Shown piece by piece: positions 1 through 11,649 of a stretch of DNA of 64,000 nt; within the stretch, counting starts at the first letter, position 1, and every line of letters begins with the position of its first letter. This DNA is from Cyrtodaria siliqua (lineage: Eukaryota; Mollusca; Bivalvia; Adapedonta; Hiatellidae): contig JAWPHD010005570.1 of the NCBI GenBank assembly GCA_037043455.1, positions 62,001 through 126,000 on the forward strand. Reading direction: 5' to 3'. Under the pieces are notes generated by a model, which was not told the origin of the DNA, did not search any database, and was given only the letters and a program-made list of their open reading frames with translations. A program made the position numbers and the translations under genes.

Positions 1-547
1 GGCCATAATTTTGTCAAAATGAATGGAAGAGTTATGGGGATTGTTGGATAAGGTACAGAATATGATGTGAAACATGTTTAAAATTGTAATGCAATAACTT
101 GAGTAGTTTTGAAGTTATAAATCTATTGCACAAAAACTTTAAGGAAAAGACAAAACAATCAAAGGGCCATAACTTTGTCAAAATGAAAGGAAGAGTTATG
201 GGGATTGTTGGATAAGGTGCAGAATTTGATGGGAAACATTAGTATAAAGTTCTAATTCAATAGCTTCAGTACTTTTAAAGTTATAAATCTACTGCACAAA
301 AACTTCAAGGTAAAGACATGAAAATCAAAGGGCCATAACTTTGTCAAAATGCAAGGAAAAGTTATGGGGATTGTTGGATAAGGTGCAGAATTTGAAGGGA
401 AACATAAGTTTAAAATTGTAATGCAATTGCTTCAGTCGTATTGAAGTTATAAATCTATTGCACAAAAGCATTAAGGTGAAGCTGGGGACGCCGACGCCGT
501 GGTGAGTAGGAGAGCTCTCACTATTCTTCGAATAGTCGAGCTAAAAA
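1..547 (-). repeat. Dispersed hairpin-ended repeat, three internal units
   Basis: Three copies of a unit of about 165 bp start near 1, 168 and 334. Each opens with ggccataactttgtcaaaat and continues with gagttatggggattgttgg. The block ends at 514-547 in an imperfect hairpin: agctctcactattc pairs with gaatagtcgagct, followed by aaaa. Read on the minus strand, the element starts TTTTAGCTCGAC plus hairpin, as several other elements in the window do. It is truncated by the window edge. Intergenic, downstream of the minus-strand gene. Confidence 0.7.
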
Positions 548-664
548 ACAGAAAAGAAATAAACAAATGCTCATGAATAAGTCATCAGGGAATTGCAAAC
601 ATTTATATGTGTGAAGATAAATTGGTTTACAGTACTTTTTACTCAGTACACGCATTGCCACAAT

Positions 665-931
665 TTAATGCTGTTTCGTGTGTTTAAGATGATGTTTTGG
701 GCTGCCTGGAAGTTGGAGTGACCGTCGCAGAAGGTTCCAGTACCAAACGAGACCTAGGAAACACATGGTACAGATTATCACAATGTACTCTAAGTGGTTC
801 TCGTATGGCGTTCCACAGATTGTATACCATTGTTGTCCAGCTGAGGGGAGGTGGAGGTCATCAACACAGTGGAAGTCAAACACTTTCTCGTCATAATCTT
901 CCAAACACAGATATTTCTTTTTGGATAGGAC
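665..931 (-). CDS. Multi-pass membrane protein, exon 8 (last)
   Basis: Terminal coding exon, about residues 334-421 plus a TAA stop at 667-665. The acceptor (tttcctag then gtc) follows a long pyrimidine tract on the minus strand. Phase 0 matches exon 7. It encodes a soluble stretch (KKKYLCLEDYDEKVFDFHC), then the motif CGTPYENHLEYI, then a hydrophobic segment IVIICTMCFLGLVWYW, probably the last membrane helix. A short basic, histidine-rich tail ends KHHLKHTKQH. An upstream TAG in frame directly at the acceptor supports this splice boundary. No clear AATAAA was seen just after the stop. Confidence 0.75.
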   Translation of the reverse strand, partial: VLSKKKYLCLEDYDEKVFDFHCVDDLHLPSAGQQWYTICGTPYENHLEYIVIICTMCFLGLVWYWNLLRRSLQLPGSPKHHLKHTKQH

Positions 932-2074
932 CTAGGAAATGTAAAAAAAAATAAAATTGTTCAACAGAAAAGTCATCAAAAGTGCCACATATAGCCTAAT
1001 GTACACATCCCTGTCAAGTCTCACGCATTGCGCATTGGGCATGAGACACACATTTTTGTGTCAAATCATGCTCACACACATATATTCTATGTTGTCATGC
1101 ATTCTAACAAATATGGCCAAAATATTTTTTTGTCTCTGATTTTTTAAATAAAATTTAGTCGATTTTATACCAAAACTCGATAAAATTCAGTATAGCTGAA
1201 CCAGGATTTGCGTATCCCTTCCGTATATTGAGTGACTAAAATGAATTCAATTAAAATATATGATCATATGAACAGTATAACGAGTATACCTCTATACTAA
1301 AATTCATAACATTCAACCAATGACCGACTCGTGCTTGACCCCAGTGACCCCCTAACCAAGGGTCAACCGCCATTGTGCCCCATCTCACGCTTAACTTCCA
1401 TTGTGCCTTGACAGCTATGTGTAGTTGATTTTCCACCAAAGAAGAGAGGTGGTCTGTTTGCCGTACACAAGCAGTAAGAAAACTAGACTTCACCAGCACT
1501 GTTTCTTGAATAACGGAACAAGATAATTTTCATTTACACATGCAGATCAATTTTAGTTTATGTTCTGTATCACCTAAAGTTCTACAGGAGTAGCCTTCAG
1601 AAACTTTTTTTTTTTAACTGTGGCAACCATCTTGGATTTCGAAGGAAGTTGAATTTCATTAAGGACCAACAAGAAATCACCTGCCAAGTTCCTGTGAAGT
1701 TCCCAGAGGCAGGTTCAAAAGAACAAAATACACTAAACATTTAATTGATCAAGTCATCTTTCCATATTTTTGCTCTTGGTATAATTATGTTCTCGCTATG
1801 AATGATACCCTAAACATCATTTTTAATATTTTCAACTCCCAAGTCTGTCCAGGGGAATGGTGGGGAATGAAAAGCATGGGGATTCGGGATGGCACCTATC
1901 AAATTAGCTCTTGTGTTAGTATACATTTAGCCATGGCTGACATATTGGATTAAAGGTAAACTGTATTTAGGATCAAGAAGACATCACCTGCATTACTCTA
2001 AATACAAGTTTGAGATAAGTACTGATTGCCAGATTTTTCTTTGTTAGACTAAATAACTCAACGGGTCAACTTAC
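932..2074 (-). other. Intron 7 of the membrane-protein gene
   Basis: No gene or recognised repeat is seen. It contains a poly-T tract near 1606 and short open frames without family resemblance. Confidence 0.6.
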
Positions 2075-2232
2075 ATGAGCAAATGGTGTAATAACAGGTT
2101 CCGTCTGATTACAGGGCCCCACTGGCTCATGGAGACCAATCGCGACATCATTCTCTGGCTTTGACGTGAACACCAGGTATAGGAAGAACGTGTAGTGAAC
2201 TATTACGGCTGTCATTATTTCATCTAATGGCA
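2075..2232 (-). CDS. Multi-pass membrane protein, exon 7
   Basis: 158 nt, about residues 281-333. The acceptor is gatttcag and the donor is cat|gtaagt, a strong site. Phase 2 in and 0 out agree with the neighbours. It encodes PLDEIMTAVIVHYTFFLYLV, probably a membrane helix, then an extramembrane stretch with GLHEPVGPCNQTEP that contains a potential N-glycosylation sequon (NQT). The sequon would face the lumen or outside if used, which is inference. Confidence 0.75.
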
Positions 2233-2429
2233 CTGAAATCATACACAGGGTTATTGAACAGGTTTGTTACAGGAATATCAAACAATATCTTTGTTTAGAC
2301 TGAAATTCAATTTGCATACACTTCTCATTGTATGAACAACCGGTTTCTTGTCTAAAACAAGGGGGCCAACATGGCATTGAATCGCTCATCTGATGGTCTT
2401 TGCAAAGATGAAAAAATTGTCAAACAAGC

Positions 2430-3180
2430 TTGTAACTTCATAACAGAAGTGTATGTATGGTTACAGGGTGGTGATTACAGCGGTTATCAAGTTATGACCC
2501 AGGGGCTATGTCCCCAGGGGTGGGGATGAACCCCAGGGCCAATGCCGGTTGAATCACGCCCAGTAAGTGTATATATGGCTTCAGGGTGGGATTCTCAACA
2601 GTTTCCAAGTTATGACCCAGGGGTTATGTCTCCAGTGATGGGAATAGACCACAGGGCTGATGCTGGTTGGATGGTTGTAACCATCTGTTTATGAGCAGTA
2701 AGTGTATATTATGTGGGGGTGGGGGTTGGGGGGGGGGGGGATCTCAAAGAATTCCAATTTATGATCCAAGGTCTATTTCCCAGGAATGGGGACATACCCC
2801 TAGGCCGATGCTGGTTGGATGGTTGAATCCCTTTGTTCATGCCCAGTAAGTGTATATATGGTTATAAGGTGGCGATCTAAACGGATCCAAGTTACGACCC
2901 AGGGGCTATTTCCCCAGAGGTAGGGATGGATTCCGGGGAACATTTCTACCTTTTATGGTAACAGCGGCCATCTTGGATGTAGCATTGACCTAATTTTAAC
3001 AAATTTGAAAGCCACTGACACCTGGATCATCCATGTGAAGTTTGGTCCAAATTATCCAAGCGGTTTATGCGGAGAAGTCGTTTAAGCAAAAGTTAAGAGA
3101 CGGACAGACGGACAGACAAAAAGCGGTCACAAAAAGGTCACAATAGCTCACTTTGAGCTTTCGGCTCAGGTGAGCTAAAA
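2430..3180 (-). repeat. Dispersed hairpin-ended repeat with ~120-bp internal units
   Basis: About four diverged units carry phrases such as aagttatgacccaggggcta and ccccaggggtggggatgaac, starting near 2450, 2570, 2695 and 2855. The block ends with gacggacagacggacagac, then a hairpin at 3145-3176 (agctcactttgagc against gctcaggtgagct) and aaaa. In reverse complement it starts TTTTAGCTCACC plus hairpin, then a GTCCGTC-rich stretch. It lies in intron 6 of the membrane-protein gene. Confidence 0.75.
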
Positions 3181-3888
3181 ATAGAAGTGAACAGTTTATA
3201 GATATCTGTAATGTGTTTACATCATCAATGTTTACATCATCAATGTTTTATTTTGATTCAGTTTTAAATAGATGATGATACGACTGTGTACTCAAAGTCT
3301 GGAAAAATTATGCTGCTTTAAATCAGGTTGTCTCTAAATAAGAAACAAAAGGAAAGATGTTAACAACAGAAAATGTAAAGGCTTTAGTTTGTGCTATATT
3401 AAATAACAGAATGTACACATTGCAATAAAACGTAACCCAGAATTATCTTTTTCCATTTTTTTTTAATTTTCATTTTTTTCTTCAGTTTTCCCCGTAAATC
3501 ATTTAAGTAAGCATGCTATAGTTTCAATATAAGAATCTTTCATGGGTATCCGGTAAAGATCAGGAATTCCAACCCGAGGTATATTTGTTTTTATTGGAAC
3601 CCAGGGTCTGCTGAGGTTCTGATTAAAACAATTATGGGTTGGAATTCCCTTCTTCTTGCATATCATTGATATTTTTTGCATTGACGTCTCTAATAATGTT
3701 TTGCATGTTGTTTTACTCAATGACGTCATGAGACGTTATTGACGTCATTGTTATCTTCCCCATGTGTAAGATCAGGCTTTCCATCACCCATGTTAAATGC
3801 GGATAAACTTATCTGGTATGCAAGAAATAAGGTTTCTCTACACAGAAGGTGTAACTGTATTTTAAATTCAACAGCAAATATGTCTTAC

Positions 3889-4097
3889 TTATTTTGTTTG
3901 AAGAAGTAGATCTATCTACCGAGCGATCCCCCATCCAGATGATTAGTCCATATGTGACGACTAATACCATGACAATCACCTCCGTGTGTATGCCATGGGT
4001 GTCATGGAGTGGATGATACATGACTGCAAACTGTATCACGCCCAAGGGAAACCCCAGCATGCTTGCCAGCAGGCAGCATATTGTCTCTCTGAAGAAC
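3889..4097 (-). CDS. Multi-pass membrane protein, exon 6
   Basis: 209 nt, about residues 211-281. The acceptor is tatacctag; the donor is aataa|gtaaga, chosen over an earlier gtagat at 3919 because only this site joins exon 7 in frame (split ATG codon). It encodes two hydrophobic segments: CCLLASMLGFPLGVIQFAVM and EVIVMVLVVTYGLIIW, with a loop HPLHDTHGIHT between them. The last 18 or so residues (DRSVDRSTSSNKI) are polar. The acceptor lies only about 80 bp from the SINE-derived minisatellite. Confidence 0.75.
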
Positions 4098-4109
4098 CTA
4101 GGTATACAT

Positions 4110-4540
4110 TAACAAAAAAACAATTAAACTGTTATTTAGAGGAACATGCTCTACTCTTATTAACAAATACATTTTGGTGAGGCTTGAACGCGGGTCCTCC
4201 AGACTCCAAATACACTGTGCTACCCACTGTGCCAAGACACAGGTCCTCCAGACTCCAAATACACTGTGCTACCCAATGTGCCAAGACGCGGGTCCTCCAG
4301 ACTCCAAATACACTGTGCTACCCACTGTGCCAAGACACGGGTCTTCCAGATTCCAAATACACTGTGCTACCCATCGTGCCAAGACGCGGGTCCTCCAGAC
4401 TCCAAATACACTGTGCTACCCACTGTGCCAAGACACGGGTCCTCCAGATTCCAAATACACTGTGCTACCCACCGTGCCAAGACGCGGGTCCTCCAGATTC
4501 CAAATACACTGTGCTACCCACTGTGCCAAGCCAGCACAGA
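4110..4540 (-). repeat. tRNA-derived SINE with its head expanded into a 49-bp minisatellite
   Basis: Seven units of exactly 49 bp start at 4193, 4242, 4291, 4340, 4389, 4438 and 4487. On the minus strand each reads ttggcacagtgggtagcac, a good pol III A box (TGGCNNAGTGGG), then gtatttggagtctggaggac. Only the last unit runs on into a B-box-like gcgttcaagcctc (4178-4192) and an A/T-rich tail. The array therefore repeats the A-box half of a SINE head. The unit has no stop in any plus frame, which explains three overlapping open frames. Confidence 0.75.
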
Positions 4541-4589
4541 AGAAAAATAAAGAATACAAAACATGGGGCTGTAGGAGGATGTGAGTGTT

Positions 4590-7500
4590 GCTGGTAAAAC
4601 TGCGGACAATGTCTGCATCAATAGCCATGTAGCAGATGCATGGTACACGGACAATGTCTGCATCATTAGCCATGTAACAGATGCATGGTATACGGATAAT
4701 GTCTGCATCAATAACCATGTAGCAGACGCATGGTATGTGGACAATGTCTGGGTCAATAGCCATGCAGCAGATGCATGGTACACAGACAATGTCTGGGTCA
4801 ATAGCCATGTTGCAGATGCATGGTACGTGGACAAAGTCTGCGTTTATAGCCATGCAGCAGATGCATGGTACACGGACAATGGTAGCAGATGCATGGTATG
4901 TGGACAATGTCTGTGTCAATAGCCATTCAGCAGATGCATGGTACATGGATGGATGTCTGGGTCAATAGCCATGTAGAGATGCATGGTACATGGAAAATGT
5001 CTGGATCAATAGCCATGTAGAGATGCATGGTACATGGACAATGTCTGCGTCTATAGCCATGTAGCAGATGCATGGTATGCGGACAATGTCTGCGTCTATA
5101 GCCATGTAGAGATGCATGGTACGCGGACAATGTCTGCATCAATGGCCATGTAGCAGATGCATGGTACACGGACAATGTCTGCATCAATAGCAATGTAGCA
5201 GATGCATGTTACACAGCCAATGTCTGCATCAATAGCCATGTAGCAGATACATGGGAAACGGACAATGTCTGCATCAATAGCCATGTAGTAGATGCATGGT
5301 ACAGACAATGTCTGCATCAATAGTCATGTAGCAGATGCATGTTACACAGCCAATGTCTCCATCAATAGCCATGTAGCAGATATATGGGAAACGGACAATG
5401 TCTGCATCAATAGCCATGTAGTAGATGCATGGTACAGACAATGTCTGCATCAATAGTCATGTAGCAGATGCATGTTACACAGCCAATGTCTCCATCAATA
5501 GCCATGTAGCAGATATATGGGAAACGGACAATGTCTGCATCAATAGTCATGTAGCAGATGCATGTTACACAGCCAATGTCTCCATCAATAGCCATGTAGC
5601 AGATATATGGGAAACGGACAATGTCTGCATCAATAGCCATGTAGTAGATGCATGGTACAGACAATGTCTGCATCAATAGTCATGTAGTAGATGCATGGTA
5701 CATGGACAATGACTGTGTCAATAGCCATGTAGCAGATACATGGGAAACGGACAATGTCTGCATCAATAGCCATGTAGTAGATGCATGGTACAGACAATGT
5801 CTGCATCAATAGTCATGTAGCAGATGCATGTTACACAGCCAATGTCTCCATCAATAGCCATGTAGCAGATATATGGGAAACGGACAATGTCTGCATCAAT
5901 AGCCATGTAGTAGATGCATGGTACAGACAATGTCTGCATCAATAGTCATGTAGCAGATGCATGTTACACAGCCAATGTCTCCATCAATAGCCATGTAGCA
6001 GATATATGGGAAACGGACAATGTCTGCATCAATAGCCATGTAGTAGATGCATGGTACACGGACAATGTCTGCATCAATAGCCATGTAGTAGATGCATGGT
6101 ACAGACAATGTCTGCATCAATAGCCTTGTAGCAGATACATGGGAAATGGACAATGTCTGCATCAATAGCCATGTAGTAGATGCATGGTACAAACAATATT
6201 TGCATCAACAGCCATGTAGCAGATTCATGGTACACGGACAATGACTGTGTCAATAGCCATGTAGCAGATGCATGGTATGCAGACAATGTCTGCATCAATA
6301 GCCATGTAGCAGATGCATGTTACACAGCCAATGTCTCCATCAATAGCCATGTAGCAGATATATGGGAAACGGACAATGTCTGCATCAATAGCCATGTAGT
6401 AGATGCATGGTACAGACAATGTCTGCATCAATAGTCATGTAGCAGATGCATGTTACACAGCCAATGTCTCCATCAATAGCCATGTAGCAGATATATGGGA
6501 AACGGACAATGTCTGCATCAATAGCCATGTAGTAGATGCATGGTACACGGACAATGTCTGCATCAATAGCCATGTAGTAGATGCATGGTACAGACAATGT
6601 CTGCATCAATAGCCTTGTAGCAGATACATGGGAAATGGACAATGTCTGCATCAATAGTCATGTAGTAGATGCATGGTACAGACAATATTTGCATCAACAG
6701 CCATGTAGCAGATTCATGGTACACGGACAATGACTGCATCAATAGCCATGTAGCAGAAGCATGGTATGCAGACAATGTCTGCATCAATAGCCATGTAGCA
6801 GATGCATGTTACACAGCCAATGTCTGCATCAATAGCCTTGTAGCAGATACATGGGAAATGGACAATGTCTGCATCAATAGCCATGTAGTAGATGCATGGT
6901 ACAGACAATGTCTGCATCAATAGCCATGTAGCAGATGCATGCTATGCAGACAATATTTGCATCAATAGTCATGTAGCAGATTCATGGTTCACGGACAATT
7001 TTCGTGTCAATAGCCATGTAGCAGATGCATGGTAAGCAGACAATGGCTGCATCAATAGCCATGTAGTAGATGCATGGTACGTTGACAATATCTGCATCAA
7101 TAGCTATTTAGCAGATGCATGGTACACGGACAATGTCTGTGTCAATAGCCATGTAGCAGATGCATGGTAAGCAAACAATGTCTGCATCATTAGCCATGTA
7201 GCAGATGCATGGTACACGGACAATGACTGTGTCAATAGCCATGTAGCAGATGCATGTTATGCAGACAATGTCTGCATCAATAGCTATGTAGCAGATGCAT
7301 GCTATGCAGACAATATTTGCATCAATAGCCATGTAGCAGATTCATGGTTCACGGACAATTTTCATGTCAATAGCCATGTAGCAGATGCATGGTAAGCAGA
7401 CAATGGCTGCATCAATAGCCATGTAGTAGATGCATGGTACGTTGACAATATCTGCATCAATAGCTATGTAGCAGATGCATGGTACACGGACAATGTCTGT

Positions 7501-8065
7501 GTCAATAGCCATGTAGCAGATGCATGGTAAGCAGACAATGTCTGCAACAATAGCCATTTAGCAGATGCATGGTAAGCAAACAATGTCTGCATCATTAGCC
7601 ATGTAGCAGATGCATGGTATGCGGACAGTATCTGTGTCAATAGCCATGTAGCAGATGTATGGTACACGGACAATTTCTGCATCATGTAGCAGATGCATGG
7701 CAAACGGACAATGTCTGGGCCAATAGCTATGTAGCAAATGCATGGTACGCGGACAATGTCTGCAACAAAAGCGATGTAGCAGATGCAGGGTACGCAGACA
7801 ATATCTGCATCAATAGCCATGTAGCAGTTTCATGGTACGCGGACAATGTCTGCAACAATAGCCTTGTAGCAGATGCATGGTACATGGACAATGTCTGCAT
7901 CAATAGCCATATAGCAGATTCATGGTACACAGACAATATCTGGGTCAATAGCCATGTAGCAAATGCGTGGTATGCAGACAATGTCTGCATCAATAGCCAT
8001 GTAGCAAATGCATGGTATGTGGACAATGTCTGCATCAATAGCCAAGTAGCAGATGATACACGGAC
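4590..8065. repeat. 45-bp minisatellite, about 77 units, with higher-order repeats
   Basis: The unit begins gacaatgtctgcatcaatag and continues ccatgtagcagatgcatggt plus five bases. Because 45 is a multiple of three, long open frames appear on both strands, but units of 42-43 bp break them. Higher-order structure is visible: blocks repeat at 489 bp (5914/6403, 6180/6669, 6074/6563) and at 360 bp (6961/7321, 7081/7441). It lies within intron 5 of the membrane-protein gene. Confidence 0.9.
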
Positions 8066-8384
8066 ACTGTCTTCGTCAATAATTATTGGGAAAAAATAAA
8101 TGAAAATTCAAAGGAACTCCGATTAAATTTTATCTTTAAATAAATACATATTTGAACATTTTATTTAAATCAATCAAGTCCTTCAAAAGTTTATGACCAA
8201 AAATGGAGAATTCTAAGCGAAATAAATGAAAAGTTACTGTTTTGTGGACATTTTTAATTTGCATAGTTGCATAAACTTTGTCAATATAAACCTGTTCATC
8301 AAAATATTAGTTTCAATTAAACCCTTAAGTATTACCAGAAATGTGTCCATGGGACATGGATGCCCCCACTGAAAACAATCAGTG

Positions 8385-8705
8385 AAGAACGTAAAATTTA
8401 ACGAAAAAAGGGCCGTAACTCAGGTAATACATGGTCGATTTTGGCACTGGATTTATATGCACATCTTGACATCATAGGTAAGCATCCTTTAAGATTTCTA
8501 AACAATCGGTTGAAAACTGTGGGAGGAGATAGGCAGACAAGATATTTAAATGTAAAATGTGATGAAAAAGGGCGTAACTTGAGTAATACAAGGTCAATTT
8601 TGACGCGAATCGATATGCACATCTTCACTTCGTAGGTAAGCATCCTATAACCTTTCAAAATAATCGGATGAAAAGTGTGGGAGGGGATAGACACACAGAC
8701 TTTTC
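8385..8705. repeat. Dispersed repeat, two ~175-bp units
   Basis: Two diverged units start near 8403 and 8567, each with aaaaagggc(c)gtaactcagg-like text followed by a gcacatcttgac/cacttc phrase and ataggtaagcatcct. The style matches other 'ggccataact' repeats here. Confidence 0.6.
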
Positions 8706-8724
8706 AAGACGGAGAGAGGGAAAT

Positions 8725-9568
8725 TTTAACATGTAGCAGTTGTCAATATGTACATATGAAGTTTTAACGTGTAGCGGTTGTCAATATGTAGGTATGAAGT
8801 TTTAACATGTAACATGTAACAGTTGTCAATATAAACATATGAAGTTTTAACCTGTAGCGGTTACCAATAGGTACATATGATTACCGTGTAGCAGTTGTCA
8901 ATATGTACGTATGAAGTTTTAACCTATAGCAGTTACCAATAGGTACGTATGATTACCGTGTAGCGGTTGTCAATATGTAGGTATGAAGTTTTAACCTGTA
9001 GCAGTTACCAATAGGTACGTATGATTAACGTGTAGCGGTTGTCAATAGGTAGATATGAAGTTTTAACCTGTAGCAGTTACCAATAGGTACGTATGATTAC
9101 CGTGTAGCAGTTGTCAATATGTAGGTATGAAGTTTTAACCTGTAGCAGTTACCAATAGGTACGTATGATTACCGTGTAGCAGTTGTCAAGATGTAGGTAT
9201 GAAGTTTTAACCTGTAGCAGTTACCAATAGGTACGTATGATTACCGTGTAGCAGTTGTCAAGATGTAGGTATGAAGTTTTAACCTGTAGCAGTTACCAAT
9301 AGGTACGTATGATTACCGTGTAGCAGTTGTCAATATGTAGGATGAAGTTTTAACCTGTAGCAGTTACCAATAGGTACGTTTGATTACCGTGTAGTGGTTG
9401 TCAATATGTAGGTATGAAGTTTTAACCTGTAGCAGTTACCAAAAGGTACGTATGATTACCGTGTAGCAGTTGTCAATATGTAGGTAAGAAGTTTTAACCT
9501 GTAGCAGTTACCAATAGGTACGTATGATTACCATGTAGTGGTTGTCAATATGTAGGTATGAAGTTTAA
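8725..9568. repeat. 72-bp minisatellite, about 11 units
   Basis: The unit has two related halves: gtagcagttgtcaatatgta with ggtatgaagttttaacct, and gtagcagttaccaataggta with cgtatgattacc. The shared gtagcagtt start of both halves suggests an ancestral shorter unit. It lies in intron 5 of the membrane-protein gene. Confidence 0.88.
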
Positions 9569-9619
9569 AGAGTATAGAGTGAACAGTGTTTGAGAAACAA
9601 AGATTAACAGAAGGTCAAC

Positions 9620-10850
9620 CAGCTAAATCATGTGAAGCTGAAGGCAACTATGACAATAACACTGAATCATGTGAACCTGAAGGCAACTATGACAATGACA
9701 CTGAATCATGTGAAGCTGAAGGCAACTATGACAATGACACTGAATCATGTGAACCTGAAGGCAACTATGAGAATGACACTGGATCATGTGAACCTGAAGG
9801 CAACTATGACAATGACACTGAATCATGTGAACCTGAAGGCAACTATGACAATGACACTAAATCATGTGAACCTGAAGGCAACTATGACAATGACACTGAA
9901 TCATGTGAACCTGAAGGCAACTATGACAATGACACTGAATCATGTGAACCTGAAGGCAACTATGACAATGACACTGAATCATGTGAACCTGAAGGCAACT
10001 ATGACCGTGACACTGAATCATGTGAACCTGAAGGCAACTATGACAATGACACTGAATCATGTGAACCTGAAGGCAACTATGACAATGAACTAAATCATGT
10101 GAACCCTGAAGGCAACTATGACAATGACACTGAATCATGTGAACCTGAAGGCAACTATGACAATGACACTGAATCATGTGAACCTGAAGGCAACTATGAC
10201 AATGACACTGAATCATGTGAACCTGAAGGCAACTATGACAATGACACTGAATCATGTGAACCTGAAGGCAACTATGACCGTGACACTGAATCATGTGAAC
10301 ATGAAGGCAACTATGACAATGACACTGAATCATGTGAACCTGAAGGCAACTATGACAATGAACTAAATCATGTGAACCTGAAGGCAACTATGACAATGAC
10401 ACCGAATCATGTGAACCTGAAGGCAACTATGACAATGACACAGAATCATGTGAACCTGAAGGCAACTATGACAATGACACAGAATCATGTGAACCTGAAG
10501 GCAACTATGACAATGACACTGAATCATGTGAACCTGAAGGCAACTATGACAATGACACAGAATCATGTGAACCTGAAGGCAACTATGACCATGACACTGA
10601 ATCACGTGAACCTGAAGGCAACTATGACAATGACACTGAATCATGTGAACCTGAAGGCAACTATGACAATGACACTGAATCATGTGAACCTGAAGGCAAC
10701 TATGACAATGACACTGAATCATGTGAACCTGAAGGCAACTATGACAATGACACTGAATCATGTGAACCTTAAGGCAACTATGACAATGACACTGAATCAG
10801 GTGAACCTGAAGGCAACTATGGCAATGACACTGAAGTGGAGACTGCATAG
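9620..10850. repeat. 39-bp minisatellite, about 31 units
   Basis: The unit reads gaatcatgtgaacctgaagg then caactatgacaatgacact. As 39 is divisible by three, one plus frame reads ESCEPEGNYDNDT repeatedly and gives a 438-codon open frame from a GTG at 9586. Two small indels (near 10087 and 10360) shift that frame to NHVNLKATMTMTL without a stop, which is expected for repeat DNA and not for a selected protein. Confidence 0.9.
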
Positions 10851-10884
10851 TAAAGCTCTTTGTGGATATGAGATAATAACCATC

Positions 10885-11045
10885 AAGTGTAGAAGTACAT
10901 AAATGTAATATCTGACATATTTATCTGTGCCATCAAGAGTGGTATAAATGTAATATCTGACATATTTTTTTATCTGTGCCATCAAGAGTGGCATAAATGT
11001 AATATCTGACATATTTATGTCTGCTATCAAGAGTAGCAGAAATTA
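10885..11045. repeat. Short tandem repeat, three ~58-bp units
   Basis: Three copies of ataaatgtaatatctgacat followed by atttatctgtgccatcaaga, near 10910, 10945 and 10995. It abuts the 39-bp array and lies about 130 bp from exon 5. Confidence 0.75.
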
Positions 11046-11175
11046 AATGTGTGGCTTTTTCCATGTTACCATATGAATTAAAATAAATCTTTTCCATTCA
11101 ACTCTGACCCTGATCTAGATGTGGTGCAGTGCTGTGCTGTGTGTGCATGCGTGCTTGTGTGTATGTATGTCATAC

Positions 11176-11398
11176 CCAGCATACTGATACATCTCCTTCT
11201 GTGGGGCCAGTAGTTTGTGACTGCCGTGGAAAACCGCCGTGAAGCCACACGCAAAGGAAGCGTGAAAGTAGTAGCTGGTCCAGGGCACCCAGTAATGTCT
11301 GTCGTAGATGTTGGGATCCGTATCGTGCCAAGTCCAGAACAGGTTTTTGATACCAAGGATGTCGTATGGCAGGTCCAAAATCACTACAGAGAGGCCAA
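11176..11398 (-). CDS. Multi-pass membrane protein, exon 5 (most conserved part)
   Basis: 223 nt, about residues 137-210. The acceptor is atgttttgcag. The donor is taken as gctgg|gtatga; an alternative, tca|gtatgc, 9 nt earlier keeps the same phase and would drop three residues. It encodes a hydrophobic segment VGLSVVILDLPYDILGI, then the acidic-aromatic motif WHDTDPNIYDRHYWVPW, then SYYFHASFACGFTAVFHGS. The run of W, Y, H and D residues around the membrane interface looks like the functional core of the family, which has no known activity as far as I know. Confidence 0.82.
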
Positions 11399-11649
11399 CT
11401 GCAAAACATAAAGAACATACACATAATATGCTGTCAACAGGTGCAGAAATAGGTGCTGCCAAAGACTGAAAAGTTAAAATAACGCACCAAAACTGAAAAG
11501 ATCTGTATAAATCAGAGTTTGAAGTTGGTTGAGGTAAACCATGAATATAAAGGAAGGAAAAGATAGTTAATCAAGAGGACAACTAAAATTGTGTTGCTTT
11601 TGGAGTCATATCACCATGTTTGATGTCTCAATACAAAAACGAGGTTTAA

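Noticed and set aside
3920..3920. Exon 6 donor at tcg|gtagat (minus strand)
   Set aside because: It would leave phase 0, and exon 7 then reads into a stop; the later gtaaga donor keeps frame.
4590..8065. CRISPR-like array of regular repeats
   Set aside because: Units are directly contiguous with no variable spacers, and the DNA is eukaryotic. It is a minisatellite.
9586..10902. 438-codon open frame reading ESCEPEGNYDNDT repeats
   Set aside because: It is a 39-bp minisatellite without stops; indels shift the frame with no penalty, it starts at GTG, and it is antisense within an intron. Not a supported gene.
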